From Gnetum montanum (lineage: Eukaryota > Streptophyta > Gnetopsida > Gnetales > Gnetaceae): 45,636 bases of DNA. The stretch spans positions 43,148 to 88,783 of the forward strand of contig MNCI01026430.1 of NCBI GenBank assembly GCA_015680685.1, read 5' to 3'. Positions 10,901 to 22,900 of the stretch are shown here, one piece after another. The notes beneath the pieces were generated by a model. The model searched no databases. It was given only the letters and a program-made list of their open reading frames with translations, and was not told where the DNA came from. Position 1 is the first letter of the stretch, and each line of letters opens with the position of its first letter. The translations under genes and the position numbers were made by a program.

Positions 10901-13900
10901 ACTGGGCTGGCACAACTCATTCAAGAGAACCGGCAACGCTTGGCCCTCAGTACAGGCACCTCCGAAGCTAGAAATGAGGTGGATAGCAACCCCCAATTGC
11001 AAACCGCAAAGGAGTATACAGGAACAATGCAGGGGCAGAATCCCCATACAAAATAGAATGGGAAGGCCTGGATAATGTGAGCTTTATTGCCCGAGACTCG
11101 GGGCTGACTTTTTGGGGGAGGGGGGCCCGACAGCAGTGAGCGGGCGTGGGCTTGGACTTGCGAAAACGGATTGGTAAATATGTTGCGGGAACAGGGTGGG
11201 CTTGCCTTTGGGAGGAAGCAAGGCTAAAAAACATTGTATAGTGTGGGGTTCTATAGTGGCGAGGTCCACTAGGCGTGGGGTCAGTAGCCCTGACCTGGGC
11301 TATACTCATGTACAACTCCTTTTTTGGAATTAATACAACTCAACCTTATTCCAAAAAGAAAAAAGAATATAAGTATCTTGAATTTAAAAAAGTAGACACA
11401 AGAATACAAGTATATCTTGAATGCTTCATGTTAACTCATTATGCTAAAAAGTCATCAACCTGCTATATCATCACAATAATGGTGTGTTTATCCCAACAAC
11501 ATGGGCTAACCTGACAAGGTAAGTAAGTGATTTAATGATCATTTTCTATGTGAGCTGTCTACCTAACACCACTATATCCAAATACAATTATGACCTCGAC
11601 TAAGAAAATAAGCATCTTGAATTTAAAAAAGTACGGACACAAGAATACATGTATATTTTGCAACCTATTAACAGTTAGAATCATAGAGATGTGATTTTGA
11701 AAGAAGATGGTGCATGCTTCATGTTAACTCATTATGCTAAAAAGTCACCAACCTATATCATCATGATCATGATGTGTTTATCCCAACAACACAGGCAAAC
11801 CTGACAAGGCAAGCAAGTGATTTGATGATAATTTTCTATGACCAGTTGTCTACCTAACACCACTATATCCAAAATACAGTTACGACTTTAACTAAGAATA
11901 TAAGCATCCTGAGTTTAAAAAAGCACAAACACAAGAATACAAGTATATCTTGCAGCCTATTAATAGTTAAAATCATAGAGATGTGATTCTGAAAGAAGAC
12001 GCTGTATGCTTCATTTAATTCATTATGCTAAAAAGTCATCAACCTGCTATATCATCATCATGATGGTGTGTTTAACCCAACAACATGGGCTAATCTGACA
12101 AGGTAAGTGATTTGATGATAATTTTCTACAGCTGTCTACCTAACACTGCTATATCCAAAATACAGTTATGACCTCAACTAAGAATATAAACATCTTGAAT
12201 TTAAATATTTTTTAAACAAGATGTAGGTAACACAACATATATGACCTGACAAGGAAAAGGCTCACATGAAGGACTATTCAAAGTTTAAATCTTTAAAAAA
12301 TCACTCAACAATGTTTTTAACAAATAAGATTGCTTCAAACTTACATCATCTTTAGTAGAACTTGGTGTAATTGATCTTAAAATTCTCTCTACCTGTGCAA
12401 TCATTGAAGACATGAGAATATTCCGTTATTGGTGAAAGTTTACAAAACTCAGAAAGTCACCATAAATGTTCTGTTGCCCATGTAAGTACCATGAAGTGTA
12501 AAATTTTACCTCATCCTTGGACAAAAACCCCTGTCTACTGACATCACACGATAGAAATGCAGATTTGCACATGTGAGCAAAGTTTGGATGTTTTACAAGA
12601 TGTGCTGAAACATATAGATACTACAACATCAAAAAAGAATTACTGTCAGTATTATTCTAAAAAAGTGTGTTCAGCATTACAAAGAAAGTAAAATTGCTAA
12701 TACCTATGTGAAATTAGAATTGAACATCAAAAAAAGTCTCTTATTATGGAACACACGTCATAAGGATTTCAAAATGCCTTCGTCTCTTAAGTTTTGACCA
12801 ATGATTTACTCTGTTCTGCCATGTTTTGAAAGTATTATGGTTGTTGCATACTGAAATTGCTATTTAAAGCTCATTACTTTCCCCAACATAAAATGAAAAC
12901 AAAACCAGAAAAAAAAGGAAAAAATAATTTCTCAACGAGATTTCCTGCATTCACTGGCACACCTAAAATAAAAATGCAAAAGTACAATACACAATATCTA
13001 TCTGGTATGGTCGTAATGGGGCAGATTAGCTGGCATCTCAGTTTTTGGTTAAAATCTCCCCTTGATAAATGCCATTTAACCCACAACATTTAATGAGAAG
13101 TGTCAAAAACTATATATTTATGGAAAAAAAATATGATTTTCCTTACAAAATTTTGCTATGACACATTATGTAAGCAAACTTATACAGAGAAGCTAAAATA
13201 TGGTTTCACATTTTGATATTTGTTTCTTGAAAACTTTGTGAGTTTATACAAATGTAAGAGGTGCTCATTACGACTAGCTCCCTCAATAGAACATATATAG
13301 ATAATGGAAAGCACACCTCCTTGAATGTGATTTTTCCTTCCTTTTCCTCATCAATAAAATTGAATATCTGCAATGAAAAAAAAAATGAATGTTAACGTTA
13401 TACTTTCAAAAATCTAATCTGGTTTCCTTCATGAATGCCAATTGTTCAAGAAAGGCTCCCTGCTTTGCATCTGTGCATAGAAAAATGGCAAATCAAAGTG
13501 TACAAATCAATCAACCACATTGCAAACATAGGACATGACAATACAAATAATATGTGATTATTATCATGAAAAGTGATAAAAAAAAAAAGCACTTGCGTTC
13601 CAGGAAAGAAAATAGTATCCACTTTACACAGCAGTTATACTAATCTTCTCATTGCTTTCCTTAACAGTCCATGTTTTAAAATTTTCTTTTTAATACCTTG
13701 TTGAAATGCACATGTGAATTGTTACAATACTTTATTCAGTCGCTAAGTTGCTACTTTCAAGGTCATAAAGAGTGAAACGAAGATAGCTGCCCAACACATA
13801 CAAGGAATCATGAAGCCATTTTCAAGCTCATGAAAACATTGTTTCAAACATCATTTGAAAAAGGAACAAAAGGACAGATCACCTGTATTCTGATAGAACT

Positions 13901-16900
13901 ATTAGTTGTACGTGCATACACTCACCTGCTCAGATAGCGGACAAGATCCCAAGCCAAATGTCACAAGGAAGTTTTGCATATTCACACAACCACTGTTATT
14001 AAAGAAAAACATTGTTAAAATTGTTCAAGGAAACATAGTTAATTATTTATTTAAATCATGTCTTAATTATTAAAAAAAATAGACCACAATGTTTTCCAAT
14101 CAAATTAAAAAAAGATTTATGCATAACTTGCCTTACCAAATTAACATTAACTGCTAAGGCAAGGCAACTTGTATCTCTCCAATCATTCATTTCAATTGAT
14201 GAATAAAAACAGGACCTAAAGCTACTGTATTTAAAAACATTTTATGTTTCAATATGCTGTTATAAAGCCATCTTTTCTAAACCACTATAATCACCTTTGA
14301 TCAGGTCCAAGTGCTACATATCTATCAAGAAATCCAGTTGCCTCTGTGATGCTTAAATGTAAAAACTGCAATAACAAACCATCACGGTGATTAACTTCAA
14401 AGGAAAAAAAATCCAATGAAAAGATTTTATTAAGCAATTCAAACATGACAATAACGAGTTTCATATGTCTTCATTTGCTTTCTCCAAAAAACTTTTTAAC
14501 AATTTCTATAACTTCAATATGAAATTTATGAATAGAATATTTTATCTATAATATAATAAAAATATCCAGCCTAAATGCATTGAATCATTCTCTTTTACTA
14601 ATACAGAAATTAATTATGCAGGATAATACATAACACTTGAAATAGTAATTCAACGTCATTTATCTCCTGTGAGCATTTGCCATTAAATGGAAACCTTAAA
14701 AACTGCACTTTAAAAAAATAGAAAAAAAATCTTAAAACATGGACATGCAGAAAAGGAGAACCCTCACCCTTTCCAAATTAGCCATCTCTACCATATAAGC
14801 ACATACAGGTGCCTGCACGTTTCAATCCAGGGCATGTTAAGTTACAAAATCAAGTAATCACAAAGACGCTCCAGAATTTAATTTTATTGATCCACTTAGC
14901 TTTAGAAGGCAAAAGAGCATCATGGTTATATTAATTATAGTGAAAAACCACTACCTTTGTCTAACGCAAAAAAAAAAAATGAAATGCAAAATCATGTGGA
15001 ATTAGATAACATCATGTATGAGTCCCAGTGTATTTCATGAATCTTTGCACGTAAACAGCTGTATCAAAAGATGTAACAGCTAAGTTTTAAAATAATCATT
15101 CCAGCTATAAAAAGCTTTACTCCAATTTCATATCCATCATGAGTAGGGAAAGTTAGAATCCATGGCCTTTAGAGATATAAAGAGCACTCTTGCCAGCTAA
15201 GTACTCCTAGATGACGTGTCACTCCACAAGGATTAGCAATCGTAGCCTCTACTTTCAGAGTTTCTCGGTTTACTAACCTTTCTAGTTCAAAGGTCCAGCT
15301 CCAACTGCAGTGGAGAATACTCTCTTTAAGAAGGGAATATCCATCATGAAGGATAACGTGGCTATCAATCATGAAAGGATGGGCTATAGTTCATAAATAT
15401 AGACATGACTTTTGCTAAAGCTCAGAGGAAGAGTGGATGGTGCACTCACGAAGGCAGGGGATTAAAAAGTAAACTAGGGAATTAAGCTGAGAAACAAGTT
15501 CGGCCTGCAATGTGGAAGGCAAAAGAAGCTGGTCCTATTAGCTCTATTCACTCCTGCAGTTCCTGCAAGGCCACAAGAAATGAAGACAGACCTTTCAATA
15601 GAGAATATCCGCTCCAATTTTCCATTCTGCTATTTATAAAAGGGAAGAAAAAGATAATATGGAAGGCAACTATCTTCAACATTAAGAATGTGAAATGAGC
15701 CCATGGGCGATGGACGTACATGTGGTTCTGCCTCACATTGATAATGGCTTTGACGTCTTGACTGCACTCTGGCATATTTTGTTCTTAGGAGGATGATGGA
15801 TGTATAGCCATTATACACATTTGCAAAATAATAGAATTTACATATATAAAGAAAACCTGAAAGTTATGAAATTTAATATACGTTGAATATTGTGTTTCAT
15901 TGATGTTCCAAGGATAGGTGGACTTTAAGATCTTCCAGCATTTGAACTAAATTGTTGAAAATAAGAGACATCCTATGGACAACATTTGTTTTACAAGGAA
16001 ACAAAAGAAAGATATTGAGGAGGATTTGACAGATAATGATTATTATATAAGAACCTAATTCTTTTAATCTCTATGACAACTAATATTTCTTCGGTTACAT
16101 TAAAATCCCCTCACTAAATGTGCATTAGCAATCCAGAAACAGCATATTTGAGTTTATGGTCCTCACCAAACCTATCTCCATTGCTCTGTTTGCAAGCATA
16201 AGATCGCCATATGAATACTGAGTCTGTACAACGTTCAATGCCTGTGACATATCTATTCTGACCTGCAAATGACAAATCATGTAAGAGTACAAAACAAACT
16301 AAAGATGAAATTAAAACCTGCACGTTGAAAGTTCAGTCAGTTAAACTACAAATTTTTCAGGAAAAGCTTATAGAGTATGTTTTCTTTTGGCATCCCAAAG
16401 AAGACCATTAACTGCTTGATCCATTTAATGTCTACAGATTCATAAATGTTAAATTTGGAGAAAACCCCCATTTCCATAGCAGAGAGCTCCTGGCATTTCT
16501 CCAAAAGATAAAGTCAACGTGTCTATGAGGATGAGATTGAGTAGACAACACCTGTGCAACCTTGATTTGCTCCTCTGAGTAACTGTTCAAGAATATAAAT
16601 TCAATACTTAGCAGATCCATTGTTATATCAATGGGAGATTGTGGGGATTTAAGGTGCTGGAAAGAGGGTTGAGGCAGAGGGATCTGCTGTCACCGCTGCT
16701 ATTCATCCTAGTGATGGACATGATGCAGCACTCTTGCATTACCGAGGGTATGGAAGGATTGGTAGTGGCTGGGGTCCACTGCCTCACTGAGCATTATGCT
16801 GATGACACAATTCTCTTTTCTAGGGCATCTGTCCCCCAGGCTGAGGCGCTTAAGAGAGCTCTAGAGAGGATGGAGAAGGAGCTTGGTCTCAAAGTCAATA

Positions 16901-19900
16901 AGGTTAAGTCAGCAATACATTTGATTAACACGGCAGCTTGGGTGGGACAGCGTGTCTCGCAAATGTTGGGAATATTGCCAAGGAGCATGCAGGATTCCTA
17001 TTTAGGAATGCCAATTTTCAAATGGCATCGTAAAAAAACATGGGCGGGGCTGGTGCAGAAGTTGCAAGCTAAGACTGAGCACTAGGCAAATAGGTTTCTG
17101 TCTAGAAAAGGGAATATGTTGCTGGCCTCTTCCATCCTCATGGTGATGGCAAGGTTCACCACTTCCATGGTGACCCTGCCTGCAAGGGTGATTCAAAAGA
17201 TTGACCAGCTAATATGACAGTTCATTTGGTCTGGGGGAAAGGGTGGGGATAAGCTACATTTGGTGTGCTAGGAGACAATGGCAAGACAGAAAAATGTTGA
17301 GGGAATCGAGATGTTGCCTTTCAGAGACAAGCTTAAGCTGGGCATGCAGTGCATGGTGAATATATTGATTGGGCAGGAGGATGGGCAGGTGCAATGGGTA
17401 AGGCTGATGAGGCAAAAATATCAGAGGTGGGACATGGACACAGGGGGGTCATGGTTATGGCAAAACATCTACAAGCATGTTCATGAGATGTAAGCAAAAG
17501 ATCTTTTGGGCAAACCTCCTAAAGAGTTTATCAAGGGTTTTCATCTGCCAGTTGTTGGCTGGACCAATATGGAGAGGGCGGCTTTCAGAAAAGGTAAGGC
17601 CTTTGCGTGGTTAATCGCTCATAAGGCGCTGCCACTACAAGGAATATTAAGAGCACAGAGGATGAATATTAATACAACTTGCTTGCTATGTGAAGCCAAT
17701 ACTGAAACATTGGATCATTTTGTGTATCGATGCCAGTTTATGAAGGATGTTTGATGGGCTACTAGGCTAACGCCACCTCTAAGACTAGGCAGAGACTCCA
17801 AAGAGCTGGCCATGCTATAGGCAAGGTGGAAGAGCCTCAATAATTTAATTTTTCGCAGAGTATGGCTGTCGCTGCAAGTGTATATTGCTAAGGCAAGATT
17901 AAATTTGTGGACAGAAGTGATATGTAACATGGGGCAGGTGCAGCAGTACAAGCCTACAGTAACTAAATTTAAGGGAAACACTGTGCTATGGGAGAAGATC
18001 AAAAGAATTGGGTGGGATGACATGCTACATTGCATAGAAGGGGAGCCAAGGCTGGCAGATCAAGCATGTTTTGATAACTAGGTGGGAGACGAAACTCTGT
18101 TCCATGGGAAGAGAATTCTAATAACTAAGGCGATGTTGGCTAAGGTGATTGGGGTGCCAGTGGAGGGGGAAGTCATTGCTCCAGCACTCCACAGTCAAGC
18201 ATATGCCAGGGAGAGTTGGCATGTGAGAAAGTCAACACTGCCCTCATCGTGGCAAGCTATGGTTGTTTTGCTTGACCAGTTTTTTCTTCAATCGAGCTGC
18301 CCTCACAAGTTGTTGGGAGTCCATTTCATGTCCATGTAGTGCTTGAAGCATGACATCCATGTCAACATGCCAAGGTTCTTTTTAGATTCTTTAAGGCGTA
18401 AATGACCAAGTTGGCATCCTAGGGTGATTCTGACTCTTTGGCGTTTGGGGTCGGCAAAGGTTTCTACACTGCTGAGACCAGGCCCTAGCTAGTTTATCAA
18501 ACAAGCCATGCGCAGAATGTACAATGGGCCCAAACGATCGATGTAGGAGAACAAAGGTAGGAGGGTAAAAGGTTGGAGCGGGCGGAGGCCGTGGGGCCCT
18601 CAAGCAACATGCAGTGGGAGAGGTTTGTTCACCTTGAGGAGCTTAAGGAATTCGTCGACCAGACTAGTAGGCTGGCTACTGAGCAGGCCCAGGCCGAGGC
18701 GAGGACGGCTTGGGAGGCAAGGTGGAAGGGGAGGGAGGCGGATATTCAACAGATGGCAGATCTTCAATGGGAGGCAGACCTGAAACGTATAGTGAATCTA
18801 GTTGAGAGACATCGAATGGAGCTGCTGCAGTTGATTGAATGGTGCAGGAAAAGACAAGATGTCGTTGTCATGCTACAGGAGTTGCAAAAGGAGTTGTGAA
18901 TTCAACGGGGGAACCTAAACAAGCAAGACTCACAGTTGACTGCGATAGAGATAGCGCGGTGATTTTCGGGGTAGGGTTGAGGGTTCATTTTAGGGGTACT
19001 TTTTAATGAGAGGTTGGAGATTTGATCCTAGGGGAGGGGTTTGGTGTGGTTTGTGTGGCTTTATTTCGAAACAAAGAATTTTTAGGGGTGTTTGTGAGGT
19101 GATTTCAGCCAGATTCAGGCCACGGGATGGGGGTTTGACGTGTTCAGGGTTGGGGACTGGTTGGGGTTTCTATCTCTGATGTTTGAGGGATTTTTCGAAT
19201 ATGTACATATATTTTTTTGAGTTAATATATCCCGACATTTTCTCCAAAAAAAAAATTGGCAGACCCATTGACTCAAATCTAGTTGTTGATGGATCACAAG
19301 TAAAAGTTTGCTGCACTATAAATTAATTTTTATAAAATCACAGAACTGGAATGAAATCGATCTTCAACATTAACTGTGAATCAAGATATAACACATCAAA
19401 TGCCTATATATAACTTACTTCATGTCGTCATGACGCTCCTAGAATATATCTAGAATGTAATTTCCTTTCATTACATTCTTATGCTTATTTTATTATTTTT
19501 ATCTATTTATTCTAGATGGATCGTATCTGCCATCCAATAATGTTCAACCAGAACATCCTAATTAACACAAGGACCAAAGACATTGGTTGGTTAATTGCCC
19601 ATAACATTAAACCATGGCAAACTACAAATCACTATCCATGATTTTTTTATTCTGGACTGTCCAATTTGATGCCCTGGCACATGCATTGCATACTTTTCAT
19701 CCTTTCATAACGTTAATGGCTATAATGCGTCTGCTTTAAACACACATTTACCAACTTTATTGGAAGAAATGAGATAGCTTTTGGAAAAAGTTTACTGCTG
19801 GCATGTTACGTATTATTTTGGACCATATTGGAGTTTACACCTTTTGATGTAGATTTTATGATATGTACATTTCAAAAAGCCCTAATGCATAATCATCCTT

Positions 19901-22900
19901 GGGTGACCTATTTGAGGTATACCTTAAATCATTGTAATACTAGTTAAAATCAAATCTATTAATTACTTGAAAGTAAATATGTTTTTTGTGTTTCACTAAA
20001 CCCTAAAATGTAGACGCAGAAGGGTACTTCATCTTATCCTTTAGGCCAGAAATGAAGACAGAACAACGTGATAAAAGCATTATGATTAAAGTTTAAGGTA
20101 TGAAACTTTAATGAATTTCAGAATTTAAGAAGAATGGAAGATTTTAAATATACAAGTTGCATACTTTTCTATGACATGCAAATATAGAAGATTACCAACT
20201 GCACTTTCATAAGATACCTTTTTTGCAAGACGAACTGCACCGTCTTTCTTTGCTAAATCTGGATATATCACAGGAAGATAATCAACCTGAAAAACAAGAT
20301 TATTAAAGATACATAAATGGAATTTAAGAGAAGAACAAACACAATAATATGTACAGAAAATTCCGTATATCCACGGATGCCGCCTCGGCATCTATTGGAA
20401 CACAAACATGAAAGTTTAGATGACTTAAATTTAGAATATGTCCATTGAAAAAATATTGTTATTTGTGTCTTGTGATTCTCTTGACAGAGTAGATAATTGA
20501 TAAAGGCCCTTGAACATGACTAAGCTCAAATTACTGATAAGTAGCTTTCATGTATGAACATGCCCATACCTCTGCAAACACTTTTCCTTCTCATGCATGA
20601 TCTTATCTGTAGGTAAATGCCACAACCCTATTTTATATCACCTTTTTCTTTGCTGGTATATGTTGTGACTCGAACATTGGATATGTTTTATCTGGCCTTT
20701 TTGTTATGTCTTGTCATAGCTATGGGGTGTGTCTTTAGGTTGGGCTGAGTTTGATAGCATATTAATATGTGTGTGCTAGAATTGATATTTATATTATAAT
20801 GACATTAAAACATATCTGCACTAACCTTGTCAGGGTTATGATAGACAGCTATTATATAGTAGATTGGTTAAGGAACATGGGGTTCTACATTGGGTATCTG
20901 GTGTGTACATTGCTTGGTTGCTTAATGTGTTTACTTGCTTGCTTAATTATATTCCTTGGTTATTATTTTTATTTGTTGGATTCAGAATATTAGAAGATAC
21001 ATATTAGAGGTTTAGCTTGTAGATAGCATTGTTGGCAATTAAACCTTAGACTTTGTAGAGATGAAGACACGTGAGTTTTCAGTAAAATAGTATATGGCCC
21101 AATTTCTGGAAATAAAAGGGTTTGAGGATAAAAAATATTTTTTAAATTTTAGAAAATAGCTGGATATTATTTTTGGGCTTTAGCAACCCATTAAAATTAC
21201 TCATGATGGAAACCAAAGCTTGATCTTGCCATTATAAATACATGGCCTCTCTTCTATAAAATCCATCAAATTGCAATTTATTTCTCAATTTATAGAAATT
21301 GGCAAATATAAACAAACAGTATTGTCGTTAATAGCTTGATTGCCCTTGGTATGCCCACTAGTGAACTAGCTTGATTGCCTAACAATTAATGTGTAAACCT
21401 AGGAGTGTGACAACAGGTTGATGAAACGGATACTCATTGCACATAAGATTTTACTTTCACTCACACTTTTAGTTAGGTTTGGTTTAGCATTGTTTCTATT
21501 TCAAGTAATTATGGACCATAGTACATCATTGATCATATGCCTTGATCACATTAAACAATATATCATTAACTCACTACAAACATGGCTAGGAAGACAACAA
21601 CCTACGATTGATCCACACTACTCCTAGACATACAACCTATCCCTTTCATAGATTACAATAAGGTCCATGTGTATGCTTGTAGACTCGTATGGCTGGGTGT
21701 GGGACAAGCTCACCAATTATCATTGATGTTGTTACCAAGGGAAGGTGCTAAATGTCTAAAGCAACAAGAAAACCATCCATGATTGTTGTAGTTGTTTTTA
21801 ATAATATATCCTTCATTTCTTATGATATCGTCAAAGAGCATACACATTTTTTAAGTTTACATGGTTACCTATCATAGATCTGAAAGCCCGTGAGCAGCTA
21901 GAAATGAAGATGGAAGCCAACCTATGGACCTAGAAACACAGCAATTGTTGTAATGACCCATCTTGCTTGAGTTTTCATCTTAAAGTTTGTGGCAATGTGT
22001 GTGAGTCTACTTTGTTATAATGCTGTGTGTGGCTAGCATTGATTTATCGAACCATCTATAATGTTATGACTGTGATAGATTTAGAGTGTTGCTAATATGC
22101 TTGTATTAATGATTGGTTAAATGACTAGTTATTCTTCCTTGTGATTGATCTAAGTTGTATTAATGTCTGTTGTGTGTATTACTAGATGCAAAGTACTATG
22201 CATGTACTACCCATTGATTTAGCATATATAAATGGAATGAACAAAAGAAATGCCGAGTAAAAATGACACTGAAATGTTGTATTATGTATGAAGTTGTTGC
22301 TATGCTTCTTTTTTTTAATGTGTTGCATGACCTATGCACATTGAAATGATTTCTTAAACTAATTACAATGTTTCTATGGGAACTGTGTGTATTAGTGTGG
22401 GTATTCTATGTACTTGCTTCAATGTGTATTCATATAAGTTTTGAATATCTTATCTCTAAGGGCTATTGTACGAATTCTAATTATTCAACAATTAGAGTTG
22501 GAAAGAAAAGAAGAATCAAAGATTCTTTACATTATGCTTCAAGGGCTAAAAGAGGCATGTTTTGCTTAGTATGAGTGATTGTTTTAAATATATATACCTA
22601 TCCACATGTTGCTGAGAAACTTGACCAATGAATCAAGTGGAAGGAACCTGACCTATAAATCAGGAATATTATGTATGTCATAGTTGTATTATTTTAAATA
22701 ATGAATATGTTAAATGTTGTGTTTGTTGTTGATGCACTATTCTTTAGAGTTTCATCAATTAATAGAATATAAGTACCCTTTCCATGGCCATAAAAATGTC
22801 ATGTGATGACCTTTCAAGGCATCATAAGACAATGCAATAATAAAATATGAACATAAAATGGAAACTCTTGCATTGTTGATGGCCCGAAAGTGAAGGTGTT

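Larger units (their letters stand above)
6409..11362 (+). mobile_element. L1-type LINE inserted in the tandem array (defective)
   Basis: About 4.95 kb, visibly more GC-rich than the surrounding intron, inserted between AAGAAT at 6403-6408 and AAGAAT at 11363-11368. The interrupted repeat unit resumes at exactly the base where it broke off. It encodes, in order, an ORF1 tail, an apurinic-type endonuclease, a reverse transcriptase with FADD, a zinc-finger-like C-terminus, an extra module and a charged helical segment. It ends in a short A-rich tail (CCAAAAAGAAAA). Stops and frameshifts in every part make it immobile. The start inside ORF1 shows 5' truncation. It is antisense to LPEAT2. Confidence 0.93.
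12393..16166. other. Introns 12 to 7 (compact part of the gene)
   Basis: Introns of 117 (12), 696 (11), 558 (10), 302 (9), 402 (8) and 1,354 bp (7), separated by exons of 45-111 bp. Sequence is AT-rich. I see no transposon coding remnant in these introns. Short frames around 15169-15818 are not convincing genes. Confidence 0.6.
16623..19255 (+). mobile_element. 5'-truncated L1-type LINE in intron 6
   Basis: A 2,633-bp insertion flanked by 15-bp target-site duplications and ending in a run of A (19246-19255). The 5' end falls inside the reverse transcriptase, just before palm motif B (LERGLRQRDLLSPLLF), as expected from incomplete target-primed reverse transcription. It is antisense to LPEAT2. 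Order: RT palm end, thumb, zinc finger, extra module, charged helical tail, about 350 bp of 3' UTR. It is a relative of the intron 13 LINE but a different subfamily, judged by many residue differences and an unrelated 3' UTR. Confidence 0.93.

Noticed and set aside
10585-11315. Several minus-strand frames of about 110 codons, Cys- and Leu-rich
   Set aside because: They overlap the 3' part of the LINE antisense to its coding direction and are explained by its GC-rich composition.
20769-20993. 74-codon frame with hydrophobic, Leu/Cys-rich sequence
   Set aside because: It lies in T-rich intron sequence; hydrophobicity follows from T-rich codons, and no family resemblance or neighbouring exon supports a membrane peptide.
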